Below, piece after piece: positions 47,930-58,672 of a stretch of DNA of 64,000 bases (within the stretch, counting starts at the first letter, position 1; the number at the start of each line of letters is the position of its first letter). The notes under the pieces were generated by a model that did not search any database, was not told the origin of the DNA, and worked only from the letters and a program-made list of their open reading frames with translations. The position numbers were made by a program, and so were the translations under genes. Origin of the DNA: Farysia itapuensis (Eukaryota; Basidiomycota; Ustilaginomycetes; Ustilaginales; Ustilaginaceae); contig JALBYC010000013.1 of assembly GCA_023212645.1 (NCBI GenBank), forward strand, positions 1 to 64,000, written 5' to 3'.

Positions 47930-50002
47930 GTTGATTTGAGTGTAGAGGGTAGTACTGTTGTTCGGGGCACCAGATGGTGATGATGGAGAGCAAGGAGGTC
48001 GAGAAACAGATAGATAAGACAGAAGCCGAAGAAGTGAACCCGATATGTTGAAAAGAGAGGGCGAGGAGAGACAGATGGTCAGTATACCGACCTCTCGGGG
48101 CAAATCCAGGAACGGAACGTACCTACGTGTCTGAGCAGTAGAGCTGGCAGCGGTAAAACTAGTTGTTCAGAGATGCCAGGAATGACAGCTGATGAGAGGA
48201 CGAGAGCACATGTCGAGTGTCAGTTAAACGTTGCTCGTGCCATGGTGAAACCGAATCCGGTGACAGTTGTGCCAATGGAGCCCAACGACAGCGGTAGAAG
48301 GCCCTACTTACCTGGACAATTGGAAAGACGGAGCTCCAAGAAGGTGTATGCCCTGCATGATCGATAGAACAAGGAGGAGGCAAAGAGTCAGCCAGCCGGC
48401 CAAAAAGGGCAAGGTGAGACAATCGAAGCATGGCATGTCTCAGACTTTGCATACGCGCCGCGACGCAGCCAAAAGCGTCCCGACCCAGCGCTACTGGACG
48501 GCCTATGTACCACATCTGCTGCTGTGAGCAGGCTGATGGACACCGTGGCCGTACTTGGCAGATTCACAATTGGGCAGCAGATCTGACAGAGCAAATACCG
48601 GGCCGGAGGCAGAGACGGCCTTAGAAGCATGCATCATCGAGCCGAGTGCCAAGAGCGACACAAGTGCCTTCTGTGCGGCATCAGGTCAAGCCGAGAACGC
48701 GCCGACCGGCAAGGACGTGCTCTGGTGCGAATGGCACGTCTTCCCTCTGGGATCTCGATTTTGTTTGACAAATCTGCAGCTCGGCTAGAGCTTTGCGCGG
48801 GTTCTAAAGGGCTCGCTAGGCTTTGAGAAGAGGCGTAGCACACTTACACTATGTGGAGCTGACTTGAGTCAAGGGACTGTGTAGAGAATCGTCGCAGTGT
48901 TGGTAGAGGAGAGGTCCTACGTCGAGGTGAGACAGGCAAGTTGATGGTGTCGAAAGCTGACGTGAAGGAGAGACAGAGATGGAGGGGATGAAGCTAGTCG
49001 GAGACGTCAGGGTGAGATGGTCTTAAGAAGCAGGCTGAAACAAGCTGCACCATCCACACTGAATTGAGACGATCACTGAGACAGGCACGGTGCAGCTTGC
49101 CGTCGGTGGATGCCGGCCACCAGATGCGGATGCTGTTGCTACAAGGGACGAGCTGCGCACAATGACGAGTCGTCGGCGACGACAATCAATCGACAGACTG
49201 CATACGGAACACTTGAGGCAGGAAGCTCAAGAGCGGGCGCAGTGATGAGGGACGAGAAGCAAGGACTGCCTGATCCGGCGTACCACACTTCCACGACGGA
49301 TTGAGCAAGTAGGAGCCATTCTTTGCACGGGGCCGGGTAAGAAAGCTAAGCGAGTCCAGGCTAGGGCTCGACACTAGACAGGCCTCTCCCAAGGCACGGG
49401 ACTGGAGACGAGTGGACACCACCATTGCGCCTCAACTCCGCCCAAGAACTTACAGCGGAACCTGAAAGCTCGTGCACACCAAAAGATCGCTAGAGCAGCA
49501 ACGAGGATCTGCGCTTCTGCGCCACCGCATAACGAACGATCATCCCACTCCGTCTGCTGCCCGCCAAGATATTGTGCAAGACTGCAGCAAGTGTATTGGA
49601 AATTGAGCAGCAGATCAAAGGACTGCATTCAATGCGCGGCAGATACAGAAGCACTAAAGGATCGCCGGAAATGGCTCAGAGTCAGCACTGTTCGCTTGTG
49701 CACAAGATTTGCAGCGCACGCTTAAGCGGACAAGCCAAATTAAAAATCCAAAAAAAAAAAAAAGGTTTGCGCACCCTCTCACCTGATGCGGAAAATCGGA
49801 AAATCAGCCAAAGCCAGCGCGGATCTTCAACTTCCATGCCGATCTGCGCTAGTCGCGTCATCGCGTAGATTGGCTGCATCGGGGCTGTCAATCGGTGATT
49901 TCAAGCTTAGTAATCCGTGGTCAGCCGGTACCTTTCCTAAATTTTGACATGTCGGCCAATTTTTCTTCTGAGCGCCCCCGTTACCTTTGAGCAGTAACAG
50001 TC
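47930..50002. other. 2-kb gene-free upstream region of med1
   Basis: The longest intergenic stretch in the window, between the divergent starts of med1 (minus) and RPA49 (plus). Many short frames occur on both strands, none convincing. GTAGGTACGT- and GTAAG-like sites suggest leader introns for med1. A 13-base A run lies at about 49749-49761. A long upstream region and leader are common for fungal developmental regulators. It probably holds regulatory sites and perhaps a non-coding transcript, but nothing specific can be named. Confidence 0.45.
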
Positions 50003-51481
50003 ATGGCGGCGACACCAACGAAGGAAGCAAAGCGAAAGTCAAAAACGGGATCAGAGAAGTCGCCAAAGAAGCTCAAACATGCGTCTTCATCGACAGCTTC
50101 CGGCTCGCTCAAGGCAGGCGAGGCAGTCCTGAGCATCGACGCAACCAAATTTGGTGAACGAAGCCAAGCAGGAGCTGCATATGCCTCATTTGCAGACTAT
50201 GTGCCTGCACCGTCCACGGTCTTCAGTCTGTACAGGGCTGAGGGAATACCTGACGAGTCCGGGTATCGCGATGACGACGATGATGAACGATTGCTCCTGG
50301 CTGGCGAGACTGACACCATGGCCTATGTCGGCACCAACTTCGAGTTCGGCAGCTCTTCGGAAAACAGAGGATACACTGGAGAATACATGGTCGGCATCTA
50401 CGATCCATCGTCTTCTACTGTCACACTGAAAGCCTTGCCAGCATTCCAGGTCTCGCGGTCCATCAAAGCCAACAGCTCGCTCTCCTCCATCTCGAGCAGC
50501 AAGAAGTTTGCCGACTATCAGGCTATGACTTCTGCCCGTCGCGATCTCGGCGAAGCGTTCGGCAACCGAAAGCAGAAGAACAATGCCAAGAACCAAGACA
50601 AGATGAAGGTCGACACCAACAACATGGACATGATTCTTGACGATTTCACCAGCGGCATCGAAACCTCTCTGACCTCGCTGCCATCATTGGAGCAGGTCAT
50701 GGCATCCTCCACAGCGACTCGGCCCATGCCTCCCGCCAACTTGGACGCTAAGCATCCCTCTGAAGCGTACAGGCTGTCAGATCTCATCAGCACGCCAGTG
50801 TTCAATGCCTTACCCGTTCAAGGGCTGATCGACAACGCGTCTGATGTCACAGGACTCGGAGAATTGCTTCCCGCCACCAAGCCGTTCCCGGCCTGGATCA
50901 TGTCCAGACTGGTGGACAACGCGCAGCGAGCCTCTCATCTTGACGACAGCAAGCCAACACAACATATGACGTTCGACAATGACAGTGACGATGAGCAGAA
51001 AATGGTCATGCCAGCTCATGGCGCGACCGAGAACAAAGAAGACGCCATTGGCAAGGTGCGCATTGCCTACTACATTACTCTGCTGTACTACATTCACAGT
51101 CGGCCACAGCTGGTTGGCAAGAAAGGCCGGATGATTGAGCTGCTCAAGCTCGACGGCATCGACTCAGCCAAGCAGATTGTCAACTCAATCTACAACACAT
51201 TTACCGAGACTCCGTCTGGCTCAAGTCGTGCCGTCATGTCGGCGTTCCACCAGACAAAGATGCTGGCCTACATGTGTGCACTCGCCCTGCATCTGGACAA
51301 CTTTAGCGTCAACCACAGCGAATTGGCACGAGACTGCAACATTGCTCCCGCCCACTTGCGCGAAATCTTCCGCTCCCTCGGCTGCACATCCTCCACGCTT
51401 GGTGGGGAAAAGAGAATGGTGCTCAAGACACCTTTTACGCTTCCACAACCAAGAACAGGCAAAGCAGCTCCCCGACGATAG
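50003..51481 (+). CDS. RPA49: RNA polymerase I subunit Rpa49
   Basis: An intronless 492-residue protein. Rpa49 with Rpa34 forms the TFIIF-like heterodimer of RNA polymerase I that aids initiation, elongation and RNA cleavage on rDNA. The N-terminal dimerisation domain has YVGTNFEFG, YMVGIYDPSSSTVTLKALPAFQVSRSIKA. The C-terminal tandem winged-helix part has KVRIAYYITLLYYIHSRPQL, MIELLKLDGIDSAKQIVNSIYNTFTE and LAYMCALALHLDNFSVNHSELARD. It begins with a Lys-rich tail. The linker contains an Asp/Met-rich stretch. It converges with HIS2 60 bp downstream. Confidence 0.92.
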   Translation: MAATPTKEAKRKSKTGSEKSPKKLKHASSSTASGSLKAGEAVLSIDATKFGERSQAGAAYASFADYVPAPSTVFSLYRAEGIPDESGYRDDDDDERLLLAGETDTMAYVGTNFEFGSSSENRGYTGEYMVGIYDPSSSTVTLKALPAFQVSRSIKANSSLSSISSSKKFADYQAMTSARRDLGEAFGNRKQKNNAKNQDKMKVDTNNMDMILDDFTSGIETSLTSLPSLEQVMASSTATRPMPPANLDAKHPSEAYRLSDLISTPVFNALPVQGLIDNASDVTGLGELLPATKPFPAWIMSRLVDNAQRASHLDDSKPTQHMTFDNDSDDEQKMVMPAHGATENKEDAIGKVRIAYYITLLYYIHSRPQLVGKKGRMIELLKLDGIDSAKQIVNSIYNTFTETPSGSSRAVMSAFHQTKMLAYMCALALHLDNFSVNHSELARDCNIAPAHLREIFRSLGCTSSTLGGEKRMVLKTPFTLPQPRTGKAAPRR

Positions 51482-51541
51482 TCCGCGCAATCGCAATAAC
51501 GACCTTGTTACTTTTCTCGCTCTGTTGTGTGTTGATGCAGT

Positions 51542-52555
51542 CTATTGTGTGCTGGATTTGGCCTCTTGCTCTACTGTGTGCTGAAATGTGTTCCAGAAAG
51601 GATGTTGTGCCCAGTCAGGTCCTGTTTGTCGCGCGATTGTTCCTCTGGCAAAGCAGGTTGTTGGGTCGTTGTCGCTGGATTTCTCGAGGTACCACAGTGT
51701 TTCGACGCCCGAGTCTATGAGGTATTGCCGTAGGCGGATGTAGTTGAGACCAACAGCGTGAGCACCATGCGAGTCGTCTGAGAGACACAAGCGACCATTG
51801 AAAGAACGGATGCGTGCCAGAATATCGGCAGCTGGATAGGCCGTGGGCCAGCCTTTGCGAAACGCTGCGGCATTGCATTCAAACAGCGCTCCATACTCGA
51901 CGGCAAAGCGGATGTTACGGTCGATTTTCGCCCATATCGAGGGCGCTTCAATGGCCGTCGTTGGCTCAAACAGCCGAAACAGGTCGAAATGCCCGATGAC
52001 TTCCGGCTTGAGACGTTGCAAAATCTCAAACTGATCGTCAAGGTACTTGTCCATCAGCTGGTGCAGCTGTGGCTTGGCGTCCGCGCTGAAAGTGCTGAGC
52101 GATTTGTCGAATGTTTCGTGGTCAAAATCGATGGGAATGGTGTTGGTGTGATGTACGGATCCGACAATGTAGTCGACTTTGCCTTTGCCCACTTCCTCCG
52201 GCTTGGTGTTGGGTGTGTCTTGCAGGACGGTGGTTGAGAGGTAGTCAAGCGTGGCGGGACTCGAGATGTTTTCCGTCTCGCAGCCGACTAGCACCTGCAT
52301 TGCACTGCTGGCATACTCACGCTGCAAGCGTCTTGCCTCTAGCAGGTAGTCGGTAAAGCGCTGCCGTAGATGGGCAGGGGTGAGCCCGGCTTCGACTTCT
52401 TCGGGATACAACTCGGAATCGTGCTGACGCGGCACATGCTCGCTCAGATGAAAGTGGGTAAAGCCCAGCTGAGACGCCCGCTCGAGCACTTGTGCCAGCG
52501 TAGACTTGGCATGGGCGCAGAACTGACCACTGTGGGAATGGTGCGAGTGCGGCAT
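51542..52555 (-). CDS. HIS2: Histidinol-phosphatase (PHP family)
   Basis: A 337-residue single-exon enzyme that removes phosphate from L-histidinol phosphate, the penultimate reactions of histidine synthesis. PHP metal-binding motifs run in order: PHSHHSHSGQFC at the very N-terminus, FTHFHLSEHVPR, GCETENI, YIVGSVHHTNTIPIDFD, EVIGHFDLFRLF, ECNAAAFRKGWPTAYPA and LSDDSHGAHAVGLNY near the C-terminus. All expected His/Asp/Glu ligands are present, so the enzyme looks complete. Length is normal for the fungal family. Confidence 0.95.
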   Translation of the reverse strand: MPHSHHSHSGQFCAHAKSTLAQVLERASQLGFTHFHLSEHVPRQHDSELYPEEVEAGLTPAHLRQRFTDYLLEARRLQREYASSAMQVLVGCETENISSPATLDYLSTTVLQDTPNTKPEEVGKGKVDYIVGSVHHTNTIPIDFDHETFDKSLSTFSADAKPQLHQLMDKYLDDQFEILQRLKPEVIGHFDLFRLFEPTTAIEAPSIWAKIDRNIRFAVEYGALFECNAAAFRKGWPTAYPAADILARIRSFNGRLCLSDDSHGAHAVGLNYIRLRQYLIDSGVETLWYLEKSSDNDPTTCFARGTIARQTGPDWAQHPFWNTFQHTVEQEAKSSTQ

Positions 52556-52903
52556 AGAGTCACAAGTCGCAGCCTAAGGTGTTGCTCTTCGCGATCCAAC
52601 AACGCAGCCCAAAATCCATCACGTGGATCGCTCACACATCCGGCCGATAAGCTTTAAGCTCACCGCTGCGCAGCATGAGACGTATGGCGATGTGCGTATA
52701 AGATGACAGTAGCGAAAGCAGTAGCGGGATGATATGACACATGGAAGGCAGTGCCAAAGGGCTGCTGTTGCAAGCAGGCGTTGAGGTGTAAATATGACTG
52801 GGCTTGTGCCGTGTACCCGTATAAGTGACGTGCAGCGCACCCTGCATAAATCTGTCAGCGCGCTCCCCCCCAACGCCTCTTGGTACCCCCATTGCCATCT
52901 ACA
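52556..52903. other. Divergent promoter region of HIS2 and the F-box gene
   Basis: 348 bases between divergent start codons. The open frame of the F-box gene extends back a few codons only through a TTG. A GTATAAG TATA-like element lies near 52819. No gene seen. Confidence 0.4.
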
Positions 52904-54532
52904 ATGCTGTCGAACCTGCCTTTGGAGCTACAAGCCTACATTCTCGTCTTTCTGCCAGCATCGACTCTGGTCCGCACTCTGTCGCTGGTCAATCACCACT
53001 ACCATGATTTGGTCGAGGCGCACATTCAGCGCTATTGCCTCCGCTATCTAGGCCTGGGCTGTTACGCCAACTCGCCCTCCAACGATGTCGTCGTGCTCGA
53101 ATTTGAGGCACAGCGTCCCATAGATACTGTCACTGCCAAGCACACCCTCCAGTTCAGCCACTTCGCTCCACCGCTGCCTACAAACGCCAAATCGTCATCC
53201 CATTCCTGGTCGGCTGTCTTTGGTTTCACCCATGGCTCGAGCAGCAAGGTGGCCACCGACTTTGATCGTGGCGCGCGTGGATCACGGCGTGGTAGAGCCG
53301 GGTCTGTATCGATCGGACCCGAGAGGATAGCTCCAAGGCCGTATGTCAGCACACCTTTCCAGCCGTTCCTGCCTGGTCTGCATCAGAACGATCAGGAGCG
53401 TGCGACGCAGAGCTATGTCTCCAGCTCGCTCGATTTAGACGAGCGGATGGCTCGTCCGGTGCTGTCGCGCAATCCGTCTGCGTCGTCCATTCGCTCATCC
53501 AGTAGCCGCTCCGCTTCCGGATCGCGTACTCGTGCTATTGCCCACGAAATCGCCAGTGCTCCGTTCCCCTTTTTGCGTCACCGCATAGAATCTGCCCACC
53601 GCCATTCTCTTTCCAACGCTGCCACTCCCACAGGGTGGAACACAGGCCAGCGCTATCGCACCTTGCGTCAAACCAACGATACCACACTAGGGCACGGGCT
53701 GGAACAGACAGCAGGTCAGGACGAGGCCGACGCACATCGGTCCACACGCAAAGTTGCTGACCTGCCGGCATGCTACGCCTTCCAGCTCGACCCACTTGAT
53801 TCCTTCGAGAGTCTGATTTTGACGCTTACAGCACGACGTAGTGTGCAAGATCCGAACGCAGTTATTTCGGCCTTGTTGCGTGGTGAAGATCCTGCTACGG
53901 CGGCACTCCACCGTATGCGCTACTCGAAGGTGCTGGCCGAAGGACTGGACAGAGTGTTTCGAGACTGGTTCCAGCCCAAGCCGACTCTCGCGCCCACATC
54001 GTCTGTGGCAGGATCAGCGGGGGATGCATTGGCCTCGACGTTTGGCGTGACAAATACGCGCGGCTGGGTGGCACACGAAGCGATGCCCGAGTCCAAGATC
54101 TTGGAGCTGGACAATAGCTCATGCACGCTTTCGATCCAGCCGCACGCAAGTTTGCAGGCGGCCAATGTGCACCCTGCTCTGGCAAGCTCTTCGTCGCACG
54201 ACTACCTATCGCGTCCCCCTCTCTCCGCCCAGTATGCCAGTCTCGACATCCACGACCGTGTCGAACTGACATTCCACTGCCAACACATTGATATCAACAC
54301 AGCCCGGCTGCTCGCGACGCTCGAGCGTCTGGAACACGATGTTCTCGCCAGCCAGTCGAAATCACGCACGCCGCTCTTTCCCCGCATTCTCGCTACAGCC
54401 TCCCCCGCCGCCGGTAACACAAGCCACGCAGCAGACAGCACCGTCTCCATGCTCACCATGCACAACCTCCTCCCCTCCGCCCGTTCTAACCCAAATTACT
54501 GGCAGGCTGCACTCACCCAGTCCAACCGATAA
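52904..54532 (+). CDS. F-box protein
   Basis: A 542-residue protein from the ATG at 52904. The first 45 residues are a canonical F-box: LSNLPLELQAYILVFLPASTLVRTLSLVNHHYHDLV. It is followed by IQRYCLRYLGLGCYAN. F-box proteins bind Skp1 and bring substrates to SCF ubiquitin ligases. The middle is Ser/Arg-rich and disordered (ASSIRSSSSRSASGSR). The C-terminal part has folded-looking segments (DPLDSFESLILTLTARRSVQD, ILELDNSSCTLSIQPHASL, VELTFHCQHIDINTARLLATLERL), but no repeat family (LRR, WD40, Kelch) is seen, so the substrate-binding module is unknown. Confidence 0.85.
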   Translation: MLSNLPLELQAYILVFLPASTLVRTLSLVNHHYHDLVEAHIQRYCLRYLGLGCYANSPSNDVVVLEFEAQRPIDTVTAKHTLQFSHFAPPLPTNAKSSSHSWSAVFGFTHGSSSKVATDFDRGARGSRRGRAGSVSIGPERIAPRPYVSTPFQPFLPGLHQNDQERATQSYVSSSLDLDERMARPVLSRNPSASSIRSSSSRSASGSRTRAIAHEIASAPFPFLRHRIESAHRHSLSNAATPTGWNTGQRYRTLRQTNDTTLGHGLEQTAGQDEADAHRSTRKVADLPACYAFQLDPLDSFESLILTLTARRSVQDPNAVISALLRGEDPATAALHRMRYSKVLAEGLDRVFRDWFQPKPTLAPTSSVAGSAGDALASTFGVTNTRGWVAHEAMPESKILELDNSSCTLSIQPHASLQAANVHPALASSSSHDYLSRPPLSAQYASLDIHDRVELTFHCQHIDINTARLLATLERLEHDVLASQSKSRTPLFPRILATASPAAGNTSHAADSTVSMLTMHNLLPSARSNPNYWQAALTQSNR

Positions 54533-54722
54533 AGCTATGCATTCGCTCCGACTCGGCCCGCTGACTCTAGATCTTTAAACGCCGCTTCCAATAACCTGTA
54601 GACCCCCTCGTCAAGCTCGCTTCGCTCGTCTCGTTGATCGTAATCTGTAGAATTTGCTGTATGGGTAATGCTAATTATCAATGACAATGCGTGTATGTAA
54701 TGCGATTGGGGGGTTGGGAGCT

Positions 54723-57131
54723 CTAGTGGCCTTGGTTGTGGAGGTGACGAGAGATGGCGATCCAGAACTGTTCGAGCTCGGAGAGGGACTTGCGTTTTGC
54801 GTGGTGGTCTGTCTCTGCGCCGGAGCTGGGGGAGGTGGAGAAGGGAGCTGTATGCGAGGGCGATGTGCTGACGCTTGAGTTGGTGGTGGTGTTGGCGAAA
54901 GGGTGGACGGAGGATGCGGGATTGTCCGAATCGGTGCTGCTACTGCTAGCGGTAGATGTGGTCGGGGTGTTGAATTGGAGACCGGTCTGGTTGATGAGTC
55001 TGTCGCGTTCTTCGGCCAGGGCACGTCGCTCGGCATCACCGGTGGGCAGTCGCTCTGAAATCCAAGAGGCCAGCTCGTGCACCAGCGTGTCGTCACGAAG
55101 CTCAGACGGGTGGAAGGACGCAACGGTCTGCTCTCCATCGTCGTCGTCCGCATCGCGCTGAACTTCGTTCAGCCAGTCTTCAGTCTTGTCCATGTCTTGG
55201 ATCGACACACCCGCCCAGCCTTCTTCGCGCGCTAGCTCCTTGTACATCTTTAGAAACTGCGCTGGATCGGTCGTGTTGGCCTTGGTGCGCGAGAACAGGA
55301 GCCGATTGATGTCTGTCCAGCTGGATTTGTCGGACCCGGATTTGACGCCGGCCAGATCTTTGGCTGGGTATGGCTTGCCTGTGGCTGAGTTGACATTCTG
55401 CTTCCAGCGAGGAGCGCCGCCACCTCGAAGATCCCAGTGGTCGCATCCTTCCATAATGCCGAGAAACTCGCCCCATTTGGCGCTTTCTACGTTGACCAGA
55501 CCGTCATTACCCTGATCGGCACTGCCCAGCGCATCGGCGCTGCCGTCGGTCTCGCCACCTGCGGTACGCGACTCGGCAGCGGCATCCAGAATCAACTTGG
55601 GCAGCCAGAGCGGATGCCAGATGCCTACGCTCGGCGTCCGTGCGGCGACACTGTAGTACTTAACACCCTCGACGTTTGGCGTTTTCGGGTTGAACGCTTC
55701 GTTCATGTACGCAGTCGAAAGCATGGCGTACGCGGGCGTGTCGAGAAGAGAAAGCATGTACGAGCTAAACGCACCCGTCAACGAAGTAAGAGAGCCTATA
55801 AAGCCCGAAAGACCAAATGGCAGCTTGCCGTCGTCGCTCTGGCCGCGCTTGAAAACCTCCTTGACCTTATCAGCCAGCTCGCTGTCTGCCTTCTTGCCGG
55901 AATTGTCGTTGGAAGCAGTGGATTTAGCGTGCCCGGCAAGTTCGGAAACAGCAGCAGATGCGGCGCCAAACAGATGCTCGACCGTTGATTCCTGCCCCTT
56001 GTCGGCTTTCGGATCCCGCGGCGGGGATGTATTGGGCTTGGATGCTCCGCTGGACTCGCTTAGCGGCTTTGTGGCGTTGGGTTCGCTTTTGGCTTTGCTC
56101 GAACCCTCGAGGGGCTTGGGCCGCGTGAAGAGGGGAGACTTGAGCGTGTACGGCACCTTGATCGCCCGTGACGACCGAGGCTCGCGATCAGCGAGGTGAG
56201 CGCGCTCGTTACGAGCTTCAGCAATTGCCTTTTCGATGTAGTCATTGCCAGTACCGACGTTGGCGTTGCACCAGTCCATAAAGGGACTGCCACGGTGTGG
56301 AGTGTTGACAGTGGTCAAGCTGATGGGCGTGTACTGCTCCGGTGTGGGCCGAATGTGAGTGAGGAGGTAACGCACATCAAGTCCACCCATGCTGTGACCG
56401 ATAAAATTGAGCTTCTTGCCGCGCACACCAGCTTCTTCACTGCAAAGGAACTTGTGCAGGGACTCTGCACGTTCTTGAATAGAGCCGGTGCCGGGCACGC
56501 CATGGATTAGGACCTCGGCTCCAATCTTTTTGCGTAGAATATCAAGCGTTTCAGCCCAGTAGTGAATTTCGAGGCCGAGGAATGGGCCGCGGACATCGAA
56601 GCCGTAGAGACCGTGACAAAGCACGATAGGGTGCCGTGGTGCTACGACTGGGTCGTAAATTTCCGGGTCCTGGATGTATTGGTGGATGAGGCCGGTAGCG
56701 CGAGCTTTGCGTCTAGGTTGGATATGTACATGGTTGTCTGATCGTTGTTCGGTGTCGTGCTCGATGGCGCGAAAGATGGACGCTAGGGAGGAAGTGAGAC
56801 GATCGAGCCAGCTGTCCTGCCGCGGCTGATGAGGATGACTGAGCGAGCTGATTTTGGCTCGATGAGCCTGGTCGACCAATGCTTGTGGGGACGGCAGATG
56901 GCGAGGCCTTGTGTGAATGCGACGCGTCGCGCCTGGAGCACGATTGCCAGCTACCCTGGGTCGAGAGGGCGATCGAGCCAAAGAGTGTCTGGGTTCAGCT
57001 GTGCAAGAGAGACTAGCAGCCGCCAAGCAGACAAGAGTGACAGCGCCCAGCTGAGAGCGAGCAGCAACGGACCGTGAGCATTCACCTACAGTGACGGAGC
57101 TCGCCAAGCCGTAGCTGAAGAGGGTGGACAT
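54723..57131 (-). CDS. TGL2: Tgl2-like lipase (alpha/beta hydrolase)
   Basis: An 802-residue protein from MSTLFSYGLASS at 57131; the longer upstream frame is not coding-like. The hydrolase core starts RHPIVLCHGLYGFDVRG and carries the nucleophile elbow GHSMGGLDVRYLL. VNTPHRGSPFMDW and, late, GNDGLVNVESAKWG (likely acid Asp) and EGCDHWDLRG (His) complete the triad. The nearest known proteins are yeast Tgl2, a mitochondrial triacylglycerol lipase, and its basidiomycete relatives. The first 150 residues are Arg/Ser-rich with a hydrophobic stretch (GAVTLVCLAAASLSC), compatible with organelle targeting. A Lys/Ser/Glu-rich insertion of about 150 residues between core elements and a disordered tail make it much longer than Tgl2 (326 residues). 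Confidence 0.82.
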   Translation of the reverse strand: MSTLFSYGLASSVTVGECSRSVAARSQLGAVTLVCLAAASLSCTAEPRHSLARSPSRPRVAGNRAPGATRRIHTRPRHLPSPQALVDQAHRAKISSLSHPHQPRQDSWLDRLTSSLASIFRAIEHDTEQRSDNHVHIQPRRKARATGLIHQYIQDPEIYDPVVAPRHPIVLCHGLYGFDVRGPFLGLEIHYWAETLDILRKKIGAEVLIHGVPGTGSIQERAESLHKFLCSEEAGVRGKKLNFIGHSMGGLDVRYLLTHIRPTPEQYTPISLTTVNTPHRGSPFMDWCNANVGTGNDYIEKAIAEARNERAHLADREPRSSRAIKVPYTLKSPLFTRPKPLEGSSKAKSEPNATKPLSESSGASKPNTSPPRDPKADKGQESTVEHLFGAASAAVSELAGHAKSTASNDNSGKKADSELADKVKEVFKRGQSDDGKLPFGLSGFIGSLTSLTGAFSSYMLSLLDTPAYAMLSTAYMNEAFNPKTPNVEGVKYYSVAARTPSVGIWHPLWLPKLILDAAAESRTAGGETDGSADALGSADQGNDGLVNVESAKWGEFLGIMEGCDHWDLRGGGAPRWKQNVNSATGKPYPAKDLAGVKSGSDKSSWTDINRLLFSRTKANTTDPAQFLKMYKELAREEGWAGVSIQDMDKTEDWLNEVQRDADDDDGEQTVASFHPSELRDDTLVHELASWISERLPTGDAERRALAEERDRLINQTGLQFNTPTTSTASSSSTDSDNPASSVHPFANTTTNSSVSTSPSHTAPFSTSPSSGAETDHHAKRKSLSELEQFWIAISRHLHNQGH

Positions 57132-57634
57132 TGCTGTGAGGAACAGACATGCGGTGGGAGGGGAGGGAAAGGAGAAAAGCGAGGTGGAGGAGCAACGTGA
57201 ATCACTGTGCGCTTTAATTTCAAAACACTCCGAGTTGACTGAGTGAGCCTTGAGCACTGAGTGGCGTGGCAGTTTAAAAAACAAGGGAGCGGGCACTGCC
57301 CCTCTTGGCCTCTTGGCCTCTTGAGCGCACGTTGGCACGTTTAGAACCCACTCACACTTCTGTTGGGAATGATCTGCCAGACGATGACGCCCCAATGCCG
57401 GAGTCGGAAAAAGGATCGCCCCCTCCTTGCGCTAACCGAACGGAAGTACCACTGCCCGGTCATGTGAGCTCCGCAACCTTCAACGGCAGCCCGTAATGAC
57501 GTGTGCAACACCGTGAGTGAGCATTGTGAATGGATGGGCAAATGACACACGCTTACGTAATGTGCCTCCTCCCTCCCCAAACAGAAGGTTTCAATTTTTC
57601 GACTTCTGATCACATCCAACTCAACACAACACAG
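57132..57634. other. Divergent promoter region of TGL2 and mitochondrial uL3m
   Basis: About 500 bases between divergent start codons. CT- and A-rich segments are present close to both ATGs. Upstream extensions of both open frames lack ATG starts or coding character. No gene. Confidence 0.4.
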
Positions 57635-58672
57635 ATGCGTGCTACAGCGGGTCAGTCGGCGCTACAGCTGCTTCAAAGCAGACTGCACAGTCTTTCCGTG
57701 CGCGCCGCTCGAGCTGCACCTGTGGCTTCCAGCTCACAACTCCACACAAGCGCCAATGCAGCGCAAGCAGCGCCCGTCGAGCCTGTCGCTGAGGATGAGC
57801 CAGCCGTGTGGAAGCCGACGACGGCACGCGTCGGTCTGATTGGCGTCAAGCAAGGCATGACCTCCTACTTTCTGCCCGATGGCAAGGTTATCCCTGCCAC
57901 CGTGCTTCAGATTCAGGCAAACCAAGTGTCTGCGCAAATTCAGGGCCAGGAAGATTCGGGCTACACTGGTGTCCAGGTTGCTGCCGTCAACGCAAAATCC
58001 ACCAACCACATCACAAAGCAGATCCACGGCCATCTGCAAAGAGCAGGCATTCAAAAGGGAAAGAGGGTGATCCGCGAATTCAATGTGTCGCCAGAAGCGT
58101 TTTTGCCCTTGGGAACAGTGTTGTCTGCAGCACACTTTGTGCCGGGACAGTCGGTCGATGTTCGCGCAATCACCCGCGGCAAAGGATTCCAAGGTGCCAT
58201 GAAGCGACACGGATTCAAAGGTCAGCCTGCGTCACACGGTACCTCGCTTGCTCATCGAAGTTTGGGTGCAACCGGCGCCAACCAGGACCCAGGCCGTGTA
58301 TGGCCAGGCAAGAAGATGGCCGGCCGCATGGGCGGTAACAAGCACGCCACTGTTCACAACCTTCTCGTCGTCCGCATCGACTTGGAAAAGGAGCTTCTCT
58401 ACGTTAAAGGAAACGTACCTGGTCCCAAGAACGGCAGCGTTACCATCCAAGACGCACGCAGACCCAATTGGAAAGCACAGAAAATCTACCGCTCCGGCCG
58501 TTTACCCAACGGCGAGGCGATCATCGGCAACGAACCTGATTCCCTCTATCTTGCACGCGGGGTCGAAAAACTTCCCTTCCCTGCCGGTACAAAGGAACTC
58601 GCAGCTACACTGCCAAGCGTCGTCGAAGTCGGCGCACAACAAATCCGCCGCATCGCCCGTGGCAAAAAGTGA
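57635..58672 (+). CDS. MRPL9: Mitochondrial large-subunit ribosomal protein uL3m
   Basis: A 345-residue single-exon protein from the ATG at 57635. An Arg/Ala/Ser-rich leader of about 50 residues without acidic groups (LHSLSVRAARAAPVASS) is a mitochondrial presequence. The L3 fold follows: RVGLIGVKQGMTSYFLPDGK, then VPGQSVDVRAITRGKGFQGAMKRHGFKGQPASHG and HRSLGATGANQDPGRVWPGKKMAGRMGG. These are the rRNA-contacting loop motifs of bacterial-type L3. The C-terminal part continues past the usual end with RSGRLPNGEAIIGNEPD. It acts in the mitochondrial ribosome near the peptidyl transferase centre. Confidence 0.95.
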   Translation: MRATAGQSALQLLQSRLHSLSVRAARAAPVASSSQLHTSANAAQAAPVEPVAEDEPAVWKPTTARVGLIGVKQGMTSYFLPDGKVIPATVLQIQANQVSAQIQGQEDSGYTGVQVAAVNAKSTNHITKQIHGHLQRAGIQKGKRVIREFNVSPEAFLPLGTVLSAAHFVPGQSVDVRAITRGKGFQGAMKRHGFKGQPASHGTSLAHRSLGATGANQDPGRVWPGKKMAGRMGGNKHATVHNLLVVRIDLEKELLYVKGNVPGPKNGSVTIQDARRPNWKAQKIYRSGRLPNGEAIIGNEPDSLYLARGVEKLPFPAGTKELAATLPSVVEVGAQQIRRIARGKK

